A stretch of 52,955 nucleotides of DNA from Mastigocoleus testarum BC008 (GTDB lineage Bacteria; Cyanobacteriota; Cyanobacteriia; Cyanobacteriales; Nostocaceae): the NCBI RefSeq assembly GCF_001456025.1, contig NZ_LMTZ01000154.1, positions 5,973 through 58,927 of the forward strand, read 5' to 3'. Below the pieces are notes generated by a model, which saw nothing but the letters and a program-made list of their open reading frames with translations, was not told the origin of the DNA and searched no databases. This document shows, piece by piece, positions 26,735 through 36,520 of the stretch (position 1 is the stretch's first letter; every line of letters begins with the position of its first letter). A program made the translations under genes and the position numbers.

Positions 26735-28813
26735 GTGGCACGTACTAACCCGCTGGAAAAGGTGCGTAATATTGGCATCGCAGCACATATAGACGCGGGC
26801 AAAACAACTACGACTGAGAGAATACTGTTTTACTCCGGGATTATTCACAAAATTGGTGAGGTTCACGAGGGAACAGCGGTAACCGACTGGATGGCTCAAG
26901 AACGGGAGCGAGGAATTACAATTACTGCTGCTGCTATTAGCACTAGTTGGAAAGATCATCAAATAAACATAATTGATACTCCCGGTCACGTAGACTTCAC
27001 CATCGAAGTTGAGCGCTCCATGCGGGTATTAGATGGTGTTATCACAGTTCTATGCTCAGTAGGTGGTGTACAACCCCAAACCGAAACTGTATGGCGACAA
27101 GCAGATCGTTATAAAGTACCAAGGATCATTTTTGTAAACAAAATGGATCGTATTGGTGCGGATTTCTTCAAGGTTCACGAGCAAGTATGCGATCGCATGC
27201 GAACCAACGCTGTTCCAATCCAATTACCAATTGGTAGTGAGAGCGAGTTTCGTGGAATAGTCGACTTGGTCAAGATGCGTGCATACATCTACAACAACGA
27301 CCAAGGAACTGATATTGAAGAAACAGATATTCCCGCCGAAGTACAAGAAATAGTTGAAGAATATCGTACAAAATTAATTGAAGCGGTAGCTGAAACTTCT
27401 GATGATTTGATGACAAAGTACTTCGAAGGAGAAGAAATCACAGAAGAAGAGATCCAGCTAGCTCTGAGAAAAGGAACTATAGACGGTACGATTGTACCGA
27501 TGCTGTGCGGTTCGGCATTTAAAAACAAGGGTGTGCAGTTGCTCTTGGATGCTGTGGTAAATTACCTGCCAGCACCTATAGATGTACCCCCAATTCAAGG
27601 TACATTACCAAGTGGCGAAACAGTCGAAAGATTTGCCGACGACGAAGCCCCCTTAGCTGCACTTGCTTTCAAAGTGATGGCCGATCCTTACGGTCGTTTA
27701 ACCTTTATTCGAGTTTATTCTGGCATCTTCAAGAAAGGTAGCTATGTTTATAATGCGACAAAAGGTAAGAAAGAACGAATTTCCCGCCTAGTTTTAATGA
27801 AGGCAGATGATCGGCAGGATGTTGATGAACTGCGAGCAGGGGATTTGGGAGCAGCAGTAGGATTGAAAGAGACCTTGACAGGTGATACTCTTTGTGATGA
27901 GGATTCGCCGGTAATTTTGGAATCCCTATTTATTCCAGAACCTGTGATCTCGGTTGCGGTTGAACCCAAAACCAAGAACGATATGGAAAAGCTTTCAAAA
28001 GCGTTACAAGCGCTTTCGGAAGAAGATCCCACTTTTCGTGTCAGCGTCAACCCTGAAACTAACCAAACCGTGATTGCGGGAATGGGAGAGTTACACTTAG
28101 AGATTCTCGTAGATAGAATGTTACGAGAATTTAAAGTTGAAGCAAATGTTGGCGCACCACAGGTAGCTTATCGCGAAACTATCCGCAAAGCTGTTACTAA
28201 GGTAGAAGGTAAATTCATCCGCCAAAGTGGTGGTAAAGGTCAGTACGGTCATGTCGTAATCGACTTAGAGCCAGGAAAAGCGGGAAGCGGTTTTGAATTT
28301 GTCTCTAAAATAGTCGGTGGTTCAGTACCCAGAGAATATGTTGCGCCAGTAGAGCAGGGAATGAAAGAAACCTGTGAATCGGGTATCCTAGCAGGGTATC
28401 CCTTAATTGACGTCAAGGCAACATTGATAGATGGGTCTTACCACGACGTAGATTCTTCAGAGATGGCATTCAAAATTGCTGGTTCTATGGCGATGAAAGC
28501 TGCCACAATGAAGGCTTCACCAGTCCTATTAGAACCCATGATGAAAGTTGAGGTAGAAGTACCAGAAAACTTCCTTGGGGATGTGATGGGCGATTTGAAC
28601 TCTCGTCGGGGTCAAATTGAAGGGATGGGATCCGAACAGGGTCTTTCAAAAGTGACTGCTAAAGTTCCATTGGCGGAAATGTTTGGTTATGCTACAGACA
28701 TCCGCTCCAAGACCCAAGGTCGGGGCGTCTTCTCCATGGAATTTAGTAGTTACGAGGAAGTGCCTCGCAACGTCAGTGAGGCAATCATCGCTAAAAGTAA
28801 AGGGAACGCATAA
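26735..28813 (+). CDS. fusA: elongation factor G
   Basis: EF-G (692 residues) is the GTPase that drives translocation on the ribosome. Its G domain shows AHIDAGKTT (G1), DTPGHVDF (G3) and NKMD (G4), then domains II to V with GSVPREY and GFRFVDVK-like tails (ISAKV region, FGYATDIRS at the end). Cys107 (LCSVGG) and Cys258 (LCGSAFKN) match the cysteine pair reported to make E. coli EF-G redox sensitive (spacing 151 residues). The start is GTG with a full AGGAGG five bases upstream (26724-26729), which decides this start. It is followed by tuf after 27 bases. Confidence 0.98.
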   Translation: MARTNPLEKVRNIGIAAHIDAGKTTTTERILFYSGIIHKIGEVHEGTAVTDWMAQERERGITITAAAISTSWKDHQINIIDTPGHVDFTIEVERSMRVLDGVITVLCSVGGVQPQTETVWRQADRYKVPRIIFVNKMDRIGADFFKVHEQVCDRMRTNAVPIQLPIGSESEFRGIVDLVKMRAYIYNNDQGTDIEETDIPAEVQEIVEEYRTKLIEAVAETSDDLMTKYFEGEEITEEEIQLALRKGTIDGTIVPMLCGSAFKNKGVQLLLDAVVNYLPAPIDVPPIQGTLPSGETVERFADDEAPLAALAFKVMADPYGRLTFIRVYSGIFKKGSYVYNATKGKKERISRLVLMKADDRQDVDELRAGDLGAAVGLKETLTGDTLCDEDSPVILESLFIPEPVISVAVEPKTKNDMEKLSKALQALSEEDPTFRVSVNPETNQTVIAGMGELHLEILVDRMLREFKVEANVGAPQVAYRETIRKAVTKVEGKFIRQSGGKGQYGHVVIDLEPGKAGSGFEFVSKIVGGSVPREYVAPVEQGMKETCESGILAGYPLIDVKATLIDGSYHDVDSSEMAFKIAGSMAMKAATMKASPVLLEPMMKVEVEVPENFLGDVMGDLNSRRGQIEGMGSEQGLSKVTAKVPLAEMFGYATDIRSKTQGRGVFSMEFSSYEEVPRNVSEAIIAKSKGNA

Positions 28814-28840
28814 CTAGAAAAGGAAAAAAAACGAGTACTC

Positions 28841-30070
28841 ATGGCACGCGCAAAGTTTGAAAGAAATAAACCCCACGTTAATATTGGTACTATTGGTCAC
28901 GTTGACCACGGTAAAACTACTTTAACAGCAGCTATCACCATGACCTTATCGGCTTTAGGTCAAGCTGCGGCCAAAAAGTATGATGAAATCGATAACGCCC
29001 CAGAAGAAAAAGCTCGGGGTATTACTATTAACACTGCTCACGTGGAGTATGAGACTGAAAATCGTCACTATGCTCACGTAGATTGTCCCGGACACGCAGA
29101 CTATGTGAAAAATATGATCACAGGTGCTGCTCAGATGGATGGTGCTATTTTGGTAGTATCCGCAGCTGATGGTCCTATGCCCCAAACCCGGGAGCACATC
29201 CTCTTAGCAAAACAAGTGGGCGTGCCCAACATCGTTGTCTTTTTAAATAAGAAAGACATGGTGGATGATGATGAACTGCTGGAATTGGTGGAATTAGAAG
29301 TCCAAGAATTGCTGAGCAGTTATGACTTCCCTGGTGATGAAATTCCTGTGATAGCAGGTTCTGGTTTGCAAGCACTAGAGCATATGATTGCTAACCCCTC
29401 AACACAACGGGGCGATAACGAGTGGGTAGATAAAATCTATGACTTGATGGATAAGGTAGATTCTTATATTCCTACTCCCGAGCGGGCTGTAGATAAGCCT
29501 TTCTTGATGGCAGTTGAAGACGTATTTTCTATCACAGGTCGTGGTACCGTAGCGACTGGTAGAATTGAGCGTGGTGTTGTTAAAGTTGGCGATCAGGTAG
29601 AGCTTGTTGGAATTAGAGATACCCGCAGCACCACCGTAACTGGAATCGAGATGTTCAAAAAGAGTCTTGATGAAGGTATGGCTGGGGATAATGCTGGAGT
29701 ATTATTGCGCGGTCTGCAAAAAACTGACGTAGAACGCGGTATGGTTCTTGCTAAGCCAGGTAGCATTACACCACACACTGAATTTGAAGGTGAAGTGTAT
29801 GTTTTAACTGATAAAGAAGGTGGTCGTAAGACTCCATTCTTTTCTGGTTATCGCCCTCAGTTCTACGTGCGAACCACTGACGTAACCGGTACCATCAAAT
29901 CTTTTACTGCAGATGATGGTAGCGTTGCAGAAATGGTAATGCCTGGAGACCGCATTAAAATGAATGTGGAATTAATCAACCCAATTGCGATTGAAACAGG
30001 AATGCGTTTTGCTATTCGTGAAGGTGGTCGTACAATTGGTGCTGGTGTTGTTTCCAAGATCGTAAAGTAA
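28841..30070 (+). CDS. tuf: elongation factor Tu
   Basis: EF-Tu (409 residues) delivers aminoacyl-tRNA to the ribosome. G-domain motifs are GHVDHGKTT (G1), DCPGHADY (G3) and NKKD (G4), followed by the two beta-barrel domains ending GGRTIGAGVVSKIVK. Cys82 lies in the G3 motif; the corresponding residue in Synechocystis EF-Tu has been described as redox sensitive. The gene is 27 bases after fusA with a purine-rich leader, so it is co-transcribed. A strong intrinsic terminator begins 25 bases after its stop. Confidence 0.99.
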   Translation: MARAKFERNKPHVNIGTIGHVDHGKTTLTAAITMTLSALGQAAAKKYDEIDNAPEEKARGITINTAHVEYETENRHYAHVDCPGHADYVKNMITGAAQMDGAILVVSAADGPMPQTREHILLAKQVGVPNIVVFLNKKDMVDDDELLELVELEVQELLSSYDFPGDEIPVIAGSGLQALEHMIANPSTQRGDNEWVDKIYDLMDKVDSYIPTPERAVDKPFLMAVEDVFSITGRGTVATGRIERGVVKVGDQVELVGIRDTRSTTVTGIEMFKKSLDEGMAGDNAGVLLRGLQKTDVERGMVLAKPGSITPHTEFEGEVYVLTDKEGGRKTPFFSGYRPQFYVRTTDVTGTIKSFTADDGSVAEMVMPGDRIKMNVELINPIAIETGMRFAIREGGRTIGAGVVSKIVK

Positions 30071-30095
30071 CACCTGTTTACCTTAAATGAAGGAG

Positions 30096-30129
30096 GAGCA
30101 GAGATGCTGAAATTATTCTCTGCTCTTTT
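30096..30129 (+). terminator. intrinsic terminator after tuf
   Basis: GAGCAGAGA (30096-30104) and TCTCTGCTC (30117-30125) form a nine-pair perfect stem with a 12-base loop, followed directly by TTTT. It would end or attenuate the str transcript before rpsJ. Confidence 0.85.
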
Positions 30130-30244
30130 CCCATCATTTGAATTGTATTTCTCGAACTATATTATGAGCGATCGTAAATTTACTTTTTCTAGAAGAGCTA
30201 TACATTGCTACTCAAGTAATTATTTAATTTCCGCTAGCTCATAA
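30104..30244 (+). CDS. possible small ORF overlapping the tuf terminator
   Basis: A 46-codon frame (MLKLFSALFPSFELYFSNYI and on) starts at an ATG seven bases after a full AAGGAGG. However, that purine run partly overlaps the 5' arm of the tuf terminator, so its Shine-Dalgarno likeness may be coincidence. The product has a short hydrophobic start, then a basic stretch; no family is recognised. It ends 120 bases before rpsJ. Confidence 0.2.
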   Translation: MLKLFSALFPSFELYFSNYIMSDRKFTFSRRAIHCYSSNYLISASS

Positions 30245-30364
30245 TTATTATTGTTCGTCTATTAATATGTAGAAGCACAAGCTGCTTTAATAAGCCGAAC
30301 GATACTCTAATTTTTCAAATAAGCTTTACTAGCTTCTTTCATCTGAACCAGGAAAACTAAAGAA

Positions 30365-30685
30365 ATGGCCACTTTACAACAACAGCAAAAAATCAGAATT
30401 CGCTTACAAGCTTTTGACCGTCGTTTACTAGATACATCTTGCGAGAAGATTGTTGATACAGCAAACCGTACCAACGCTACAGCTATTGGTCCTATACCCC
30501 TGCCGACAAAACGTCGAATTTACTGTGTTTTGCGCTCGCCTCACGTTGATAAGGACTCTAGGGAACATTTTGAAACACGTACTCATCGCCGTATCATCGA
30601 TATTTATCAGCCATCTTCTAAAACTATTGATGCTCTAATGAAATTGGATTTACCATCTGGTGTGGATATTGAAGTCAAATTGTAA
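30365..30685 (+). CDS. rpsJ: 30S ribosomal protein S10
   Basis: S10 (106 residues) is part of the 30S head and, with NusB, of antitermination complexes. KIRIRLQAFDRRLLD at the start, GPIPLPTKRRIYCVLRSPHVDKDSREHFETR in the middle (read in parts) and the C-terminal LPSGVDIEVKL identify it. AGGA precedes the ATG at a normal distance. It follows tuf, as in most cyanobacteria, but the 294-base spacer with a terminator suggests that it also has its own promoter. Confidence 0.98.
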   Translation: MATLQQQQKIRIRLQAFDRRLLDTSCEKIVDTANRTNATAIGPIPLPTKRRIYCVLRSPHVDKDSREHFETRTHRRIIDIYQPSSKTIDALMKLDLPSGVDIEVKL

Positions 30686-31654
30686 TCAGTTATATTTTTA
30701 CTAGTTATTAGTTTGCTTTGTTGTTTTATTTGTGGCTGAGTAAGATTTTAAATACTGAAAACTTACATAATAATAACAACTAATAGTCAATCGCATCAAA
30801 GTGAGTAGTGAGACGAATAAATAAACCACGTAACAGTTAAGATTGCACTGTTACGTCATATCTGCGGGGAATTATCTCCCGCAGAATTTGTATTTGAACA
30901 AAAATGTTGTTAATAAATCCCTGTCTACTAGGAATCATATTTGTGATTCTGGATATGAATTTGTTTCACAATAATTTCTATCATCGCTTTATAAGTTTAA
31001 ATTCAATACAAAATCTTCAATCTTTATCTAAATAATGTAATGAATTGAGTTGATTTAAGCTTTAGCAAATTAAGTTTTTATAGCAGTAAGTGTATGGGTC
31101 AGAAAATTATATTTTGCTATAAAGGGGATAGGAAGCAAAAAATATCCTGAGGCAAAAATATAGTCCTTGATATGTGGAAATTATATGTAATTTTTTTTTA
31201 TGATTTCTATCAGAAATATAATTGTTAATTTAAAAATCTAGAAATAAAAGAATGCTATCTAAGATTAATTAATATCTAACATTAATTAACTTGTCTTTGT
31301 CTACAGATAGCTAATTCATTAGATCTAAAAATCTTAATCACACTTGATTATGTATTCTCAATTGGGCAAATAATATTGAGTTAATAACTTCATACAACCA
31401 ACAAAAATAAAGTAATAAAAGATACTTAATTGTAAGTCATGGGTTTAAATTTGTAGATATTGAATTGATATTTAGGTACGAAGATTTTTAATCTTCTTAT
31501 AAAAATATTCTTATTTATGATGTTTCAATCTTTACTAGTGTTTGATATAGATTTCCTCAAGGTTTTTTATAGCCGAATCATAAAATGCTAGAATAGCAAA
31601 ATACGGGGAATCTAAAAATAACTTTATAAAGATTAAATTTATACCAAGGTTACA
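30686..31654. other. 969-base intergenic region after rpsJ
   Basis: Three hairpins lie in a row near its left end (30829-30949, listed separately). The remainder is very AT-rich, with short direct repeats of ATTAATTAA near 31265-31290. No gene is supported. A promoter for the LON-domain gene should lie near the right end; no consensus match stands out. Confidence 0.5.
30829..30949. other. three consecutive perfect hairpins
   Basis: CGTAACAGT/ACTGTTACG (30829-30855, nine pairs), TCTGCGGG/CCCGCAGA (30861-30885, eight pairs plus a G-T) and GAATCA/TGATTC (30932-30949, six pairs) follow each other about 140 bases after rpsJ. None is followed by a strong T run. It may be the 3' end of the ribosomal transcript or a small structured RNA. 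Confidence 0.45.
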
Positions 31655-32311
31655 ATGTCATCTTCTTCTAATATTGCGGTTCGCGAATTACCTCTATTCC
31701 CCATAAAGGAGTTAGTGTTATTTCCTTCCAGACCTTTACCCCTACATATATTTGAATTTCGCTACCGGATGATGATGAACACGATCTTGCAAAGCGATCG
31801 AAGGTTCGGTGTGCTGATGGTAGATCCAGTAAAAGGCTCAATTGCGAATGTTGGTTGCTGTGCTGAAATTGTTCACTATCAACGTTATCCAGACGATCGG
31901 ATGAAAATGGTAACTTTAGGACAGCAAAGATTTCGCGTCTTGGAGTACATTCGAGAAAAGCCTTATTACGTAGGGTTAGTAGAATGGATAGAAGACGAGC
32001 CACCCAGTCAAGACTTGCGAACAGTTGCAACAGAAGTGGAACAATTGCTGCAAGATGTAGTTCGTTTATCAGCAAAACTCACTGAACAACCAATTGAACT
32101 ACCAGACGATTTGCCAGAGTTACCTTTAGAGCTTTCATATTGGGTTGCGTATAATCTGAGAAGTGTTCCTTTGGAGCAACAAGCACTTTTAGAAATACAA
32201 GATACTGCTGCTCGTTTAGAACGGGAAGCAGAAATTTTAACTTCTACTCGCAATCATTTAGCTGCTCGTACAGTTCTTAAAGACACATTAAATCAAAACT
32301 ATAGGGGTTAG
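31655..32311 (+). CDS. LON-type substrate-binding domain protein
   Basis: The 218 residues correspond to the N-terminal substrate-recognition domain of Lon protease without its ATPase or protease parts. The signature is ELPLFPIKELVLFPSRPLPLHIFEFRYRMM at the start (read in parts), then FGVLMVDP and EIVHYQRYPDDRMKMVTLGQQRFRV. A helical C-terminal half follows. Stand-alone LON-domain proteins are widespread in cyanobacteria; a role in binding misfolded proteins is assumed, not shown. It converges with pheA, with only 37 bases between the stops. Confidence 0.9.
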   Translation: MSSSSNIAVRELPLFPIKELVLFPSRPLPLHIFEFRYRMMMNTILQSDRRFGVLMVDPVKGSIANVGCCAEIVHYQRYPDDRMKMVTLGQQRFRVLEYIREKPYYVGLVEWIEDEPPSQDLRTVATEVEQLLQDVVRLSAKLTEQPIELPDDLPELPLELSYWVAYNLRSVPLEQQALLEIQDTAARLEREAEILTSTRNHLAARTVLKDTLNQNYRG

Positions 32312-32348
32312 TTAATACTAAGTACTGGCTAATTATTCTAGTTAGCAG

Positions 32349-33254
32349 TTAGTTGCTTGACTTGCTAATCTGCAGGACATTGTAACTGCCAAAAACCTTC
32401 AGTATTTCTGTATGCTTACTAAGTTCGGTGAGTGCCAATTGTATTTCTGATTGGCTATCATCAGCTTCTAAATCTATAAAAAATAAATATTCTCCTAGGG
32501 AGCGTTTAGTAGGTCGAGACTCGATGCGACTGAGATTTATACCAAGTTGAGAAAAGACCTCTAAGGGTTTAACCAAAGCGCCAGGAATATTTGCAGGTAG
32601 ACTAAAGGCTAATGAGGTGTGAGTGCTTTTAGCAACAGAAGAATGGGGATAAATATCAGGTACGTCAACGTCAACTCTACTAATTATCCAAAAACGAGTG
32701 TAGTTTTCTGGACTATCATTAATGCTGCTGGCTAGAATCGGTAAATTATATATTTGCGCCGCACGCTTGGAAGAAATCGTTGCTGTGGTCGATTCTTGAT
32801 CTAGTATTCCTAATGCTTCAGTTGTAGATTTTGTCGGAATTAGCTGTGCATTAGGTAAGAATGCATTTAGCCATTTCTGACATTGAGCAAGAGCTTGGGG
32901 ATGGGAGTAAACTTTTTCAATTGTCTCCAAGCTTTTAGCATTTGAGACAAGAGCATGACAAATTGGCATAACTAAGGCTAGATTAATTTGTAAATCATCT
33001 AATTGCCATAATGTATCCATAGTGACTCTCACGCTTCCCTCAATAGAGTTTTCTACAGGTATCACAGCTAAATCTGTTTCCTTAGAATCTACAGCGTATA
33101 ATGTTTCAGCAATGCTGGGATAAGGACACAACTGAGTTTTCACTTCGGCCTTTTCTTTCAGGAAATTAGTATAATTAATAGCAACAGCTTCGGCATATGT
33201 ACCTAATGGTCCTAAATGGGCAATATGTAAAGTTTTCGGTTCGTCACTTATCAT
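32349..33254 (-). CDS. pheA: prephenate dehydratase
   Basis: The enzyme (301 residues) decarboxylates and dehydrates prephenate to phenylpyruvate for phenylalanine synthesis. The catalytic domain shows GPLGTYAEAVA, PVENSIEGSV and NYTRFWII, in which the TRF threonine is the key catalytic residue. The C-terminal ACT domain, with IPGALVKPLEVF and RIESRPTKRSLGEY, is the phenylalanine-sensing feedback region (GALV and ESRP motifs). No chorismate mutase part is fused. Upstream are degenerate heptamer-like repeats of TAATTAGT type. Confidence 0.96.
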   Translation of the reverse strand: MISDEPKTLHIAHLGPLGTYAEAVAINYTNFLKEKAEVKTQLCPYPSIAETLYAVDSKETDLAVIPVENSIEGSVRVTMDTLWQLDDLQINLALVMPICHALVSNAKSLETIEKVYSHPQALAQCQKWLNAFLPNAQLIPTKSTTEALGILDQESTTATISSKRAAQIYNLPILASSINDSPENYTRFWIISRVDVDVPDIYPHSSVAKSTHTSLAFSLPANIPGALVKPLEVFSQLGINLSRIESRPTKRSLGEYLFFIDLEADDSQSEIQLALTELSKHTEILKVFGSYNVLQISKSSN

Positions 33255-33538
33255 GGGTAATTGGTAGCTAGTAATTAGTGGTTATCAGTAGTTAGCAGTC
33301 GCAAATAAAAACAAGTTTTCCTAAAAATAATTTTTCACAAGAAGAATTTTTTAAAATCCATCTCAACTTTACAATTCTCAGGAATGTTTTTCTCGGGTAT
33401 ATTCAAAGTTTAATAGTTCGCCAGATGCACTAATATATTTGAGCCCTAAATTCATGTTACAGATTGGCCAAAAATCTTTCGAATAATTAATCAATTTTGG
33501 TGCTATAAATAACTACTAAATATCACAATATGAAAGCA

Positions 33539-35260
33539 TTAATTATTGGCAGCACAACGGTAGAGCTTATATTTGTATTCACCAGCATATGAATTATATT
33601 TAGGGTCAAGAAAACAATTTTGAGATTCTAAATCCATTTTTGTGCGAAAGTTAACTAACCACAAATCCAAAGGGCGAGGTACTTGAGTAAGTTGTTTATT
33701 AAGTATTTCCATCCCCTCACTGTAAGAGTCTGTTTGAAAATCTTTGTGTACTAAGAAAAACTGCCAATCATTACTAGAAAATTTATCACCAGATAAGCGT
33801 TTAAATTCTAGTGCTAAACCCATCATTCTTCCAGTTTGTCCGTGATGTTTGTGACTGGTAGCGATGATAGCTGGGGATTGGGAAGCTTTGTAGATCGTTG
33901 GAGCAAGGATATCGGGACGATGATGCTGCAAGTAGCCAATATTCCCAACAACTGTTACTCCTCCCAAAAGGGACATAAAAGCAATAATTCCCACCAACAC
34001 TCTCTTGTTAATAGCCGAAAAGAATTGATGATTTTGGGAATGAAAGTTTTTTCCTTCCTGCCAGCAAATAGCTAAAGCCGCTGCAAAGACAAGTATAACT
34101 GTGGGTGTATAAATAAATTGGAAGCGCGGTGCTAAAGTTAAATCTATACCTAGAAAGTAACTAAAGCTTAAAAATAAAAATATTGCCCCGATAATGTATT
34201 CTTTTAAGGAATTACTAATAACGGCAGATGTTGAATTTAATTGTTGAGCTTGTAAAGTACATCTGATGTTATAAATTACCCAACCTAAAAACAGTAGTGT
34301 AAATACACCAGAAATTACCACAATCCAAATAGGTACAATAGAAATTGCTGACGGAGGCAATACAAATATACTTATCATCCATAGAAAAAGTCGCCAAATC
34401 GGTTCTATGAAATGCGGACTTCCATCAGAGACCCAAGTGGTAAGCTCATTTCCACGAATCTTTGTTAAAATTGGTAACCATACTATAGAAGCACTAAAGG
34501 TTCCAAAAGCAACTCCCAACATACGTAACCAGTTTAAACGTATTGACACCCACTTATTACTTTTGATTTGCTTTGCAATGTATAAGAGCAATACACAACC
34601 TTGAACGCACAGTGCCAAGCTAAAGAAAAAATGGGTTGCAATTCCCAAAGCATTGACTATAACCCAAGTTAACCCCACCCAAATTGGTAGGCGTCGATGA
34701 TTACGAGTCACTTCAATTGCTTTCATGAAACAAGACAAAGAAGCAATTAGCAACAAAATAACTAGGGTATAATGACGTGCTTCCCTAGCTAAAAATATAT
34801 TGTAGGGAGAGACAGCCATTAACGCAGCCGCTATATGTCCTACTAAAGCCGAACGAAAAACTATATATCCGAAACCAAACATTGCTGGAATGGATATAAT
34901 TCCTAATATGGCACTCAGCGATCGCGCCGCAAAAATAGATGCTAATTCTCCTGGTGGTGAAAAAATTTTCATCCACAAGTGATTAATAATGAAATATATA
35001 GGTGGGTGTGTACTTTCACTAAATAAGCGTTCGGTAACATCACTAATTTCTGTATTGGATATTACTTGCAATGGTTGCAACAAGACATCCGCATTAATAA
35101 TTTGATTGAGGGGTACGTGACGAAATGTGTTACCCAAGCTGAAAACTATGGTGGCACATTCATCAGTCCAAGGTGGTAATTTTTCTAAGCCGATAAAGCG
35201 CAGACAACTACCAATAATTATCCATGCCAACAATAACAATAGATGAATGCGCTTGTTCAT
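33539..35260 (-). CDS. GT39/ArnT-type membrane glycosyltransferase
   Basis: This 573-residue polytopic protein has about 11 hydrophobic segments, starting at residue 5. The first loop carries GLEKLPPWTDECATI, where the Asp-Glu pair matches the catalytic acidic residues of the PMT/ArnT (GT-C) superfamily. A second loop with ESTHPPIYFIINHLWMKIF contains the usual His-Pro-Pro. Such enzymes transfer a sugar from a lipid carrier to a protein or lipid on the outer face of the inner membrane. The C-terminal 130 residues are periplasmic. Acceptor and donor cannot be predicted. It stands alone on the minus strand. Confidence 0.85.
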   Translation of the reverse strand: MNKRIHLLLLLAWIIIGSCLRFIGLEKLPPWTDECATIVFSLGNTFRHVPLNQIINADVLLQPLQVISNTEISDVTERLFSESTHPPIYFIINHLWMKIFSPPGELASIFAARSLSAILGIISIPAMFGFGYIVFRSALVGHIAAALMAVSPYNIFLAREARHYTLVILLLIASLSCFMKAIEVTRNHRRLPIWVGLTWVIVNALGIATHFFFSLALCVQGCVLLLYIAKQIKSNKWVSIRLNWLRMLGVAFGTFSASIVWLPILTKIRGNELTTWVSDGSPHFIEPIWRLFLWMISIFVLPPSAISIVPIWIVVISGVFTLLFLGWVIYNIRCTLQAQQLNSTSAVISNSLKEYIIGAIFLFLSFSYFLGIDLTLAPRFQFIYTPTVILVFAAALAICWQEGKNFHSQNHQFFSAINKRVLVGIIAFMSLLGGVTVVGNIGYLQHHRPDILAPTIYKASQSPAIIATSHKHHGQTGRMMGLALEFKRLSGDKFSSNDWQFFLVHKDFQTDSYSEGMEILNKQLTQVPRPLDLWLVNFRTKMDLESQNCFLDPKYNSYAGEYKYKLYRCAANN

Positions 35261-35895
35261 TATTATAGTTATGAAATGTTTAGCAGTTTTTGATTACTTA
35301 TCTTGGAGTGGAGCCGATACAAACCTCGGATCTTGAAATATTTTCATTGAGTTTTCAATTACAAAATCTCCACTTTTTTTCCCAAATTCAAAATGAATAT
35401 TACAACAATCATATTCAGTTTGTGAACAGGTTATGGAATAATTGTTAGCCATTTATATGAAAATAACTATAGAAAAGTAGTTCCAGTGTAATGAACAATT
35501 ATCGCCCTACTCACTATTACTTATTTTTTCCTTAGTATTTTTTGCTTATATATATTTCGAAAATTGTAAATATAATCAAGGTTGCAAACATGCATTATTT
35601 AAATAGTATATATAAACTTTTTGCTCGAGCATTTAACTGTATCCAGACATTACATAAATCACTTATTACTACTTGTGACAAAATTTCCAGATATTTATTA
35701 GTATTTTAATTCTGAGGTATTAATTTTAAAGATAAAGATATTTGCAGCTTTTTAGAGCAATGCTATCTCAGCATCTACTTAATGACAAAGTATAGCAAAA
35801 CATCACATTTCAACAGTGAAAAATACATTAAATATTTTTTATTAATCATGTATTAAAAAATATTAGAATAATTAAATAGTTATGGTTATTAAATT
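35261..35895. other. AT-rich divergent intergenic region
   Basis: 635 bases between divergent genes. I see no hairpin, repeat or consensus promoter, and no coding on either strand. Confidence 0.5.
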
Positions 35896-36483
35896 ATGGC
35901 GACCAAGTTTTTTGCTTCCGAGTCAGTAGAAATTACTGTTACCCGGCAAGCTATTCCCGTTGAGCATTACTTGCGTCAGCCACAAAGATTAGTTAATGCT
36001 TTAGTCGATCAAAAGCGGGTTGAACAACTGAGTAGAGAAGTTTTTCGTTTAAAAATGCGTCCTTTACATTTTATGTCTGTAAAAATTCAACCAACCGTAG
36101 ACATGAAGGTATGGGCACAATCAAACGGCACAATCAACCTAGAATCAATTGCTTGTAAAATCCTTGGTTTAGATTACATTAACCAGCGTTTTAACCTAAA
36201 TTTAAAAGGATATTTATTACCTATACAGCGCAATGGTGTTACTTACCTTAAGGGCAATGCCAATCTAGAAGTTAGATTAGAACTGCCACCGCCATTTTCT
36301 TTCACTCCCCAATTGATTATGGAAAAAACTGGAAATGCCCTGCTCAAAAGCGTCTTAATGACAATCAAGCAAAGATTACTCAATCAGCTTTTGAATGATT
36401 ATCATTCCTGGGTTAAGTCTCAAACACAGGGACAAAGAATTGACAGTGACAGCACTGAATTTTCTAGCTTGAAATTGGAATAA
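35896..36483 (+). CDS. DUF1997 family protein
   Basis: The 195-residue soluble protein is of the DUF1997 type found in cyanobacteria and plants. It starts with FFASESVEITVTRQAIPVEHYLRQPQR, and repeated short beta-strand patterns follow (LRMKMRPLHFMSV-like, KVWAQSNGTINLES, FNLNLKGYLLP, ANLEVRLELPPPF). The C-terminal helix is basic. No enzyme motif is visible. It converges with rnhB, with 37 bases between the stops. A lipid- or pigment-binding fold has been suggested for related START-like proteins, but nothing in the sequence proves it. Confidence 0.8.
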   Translation: MATKFFASESVEITVTRQAIPVEHYLRQPQRLVNALVDQKRVEQLSREVFRLKMRPLHFMSVKIQPTVDMKVWAQSNGTINLESIACKILGLDYINQRFNLNLKGYLLPIQRNGVTYLKGNANLEVRLELPPPFSFTPQLIMEKTGNALLKSVLMTIKQRLLNQLLNDYHSWVKSQTQGQRIDSDSTEFSSLKLE

Positions 36484-36520
36484 TTATCACTTTATTTTTG
36501 ATTTGAAGCATCGCAATTAG

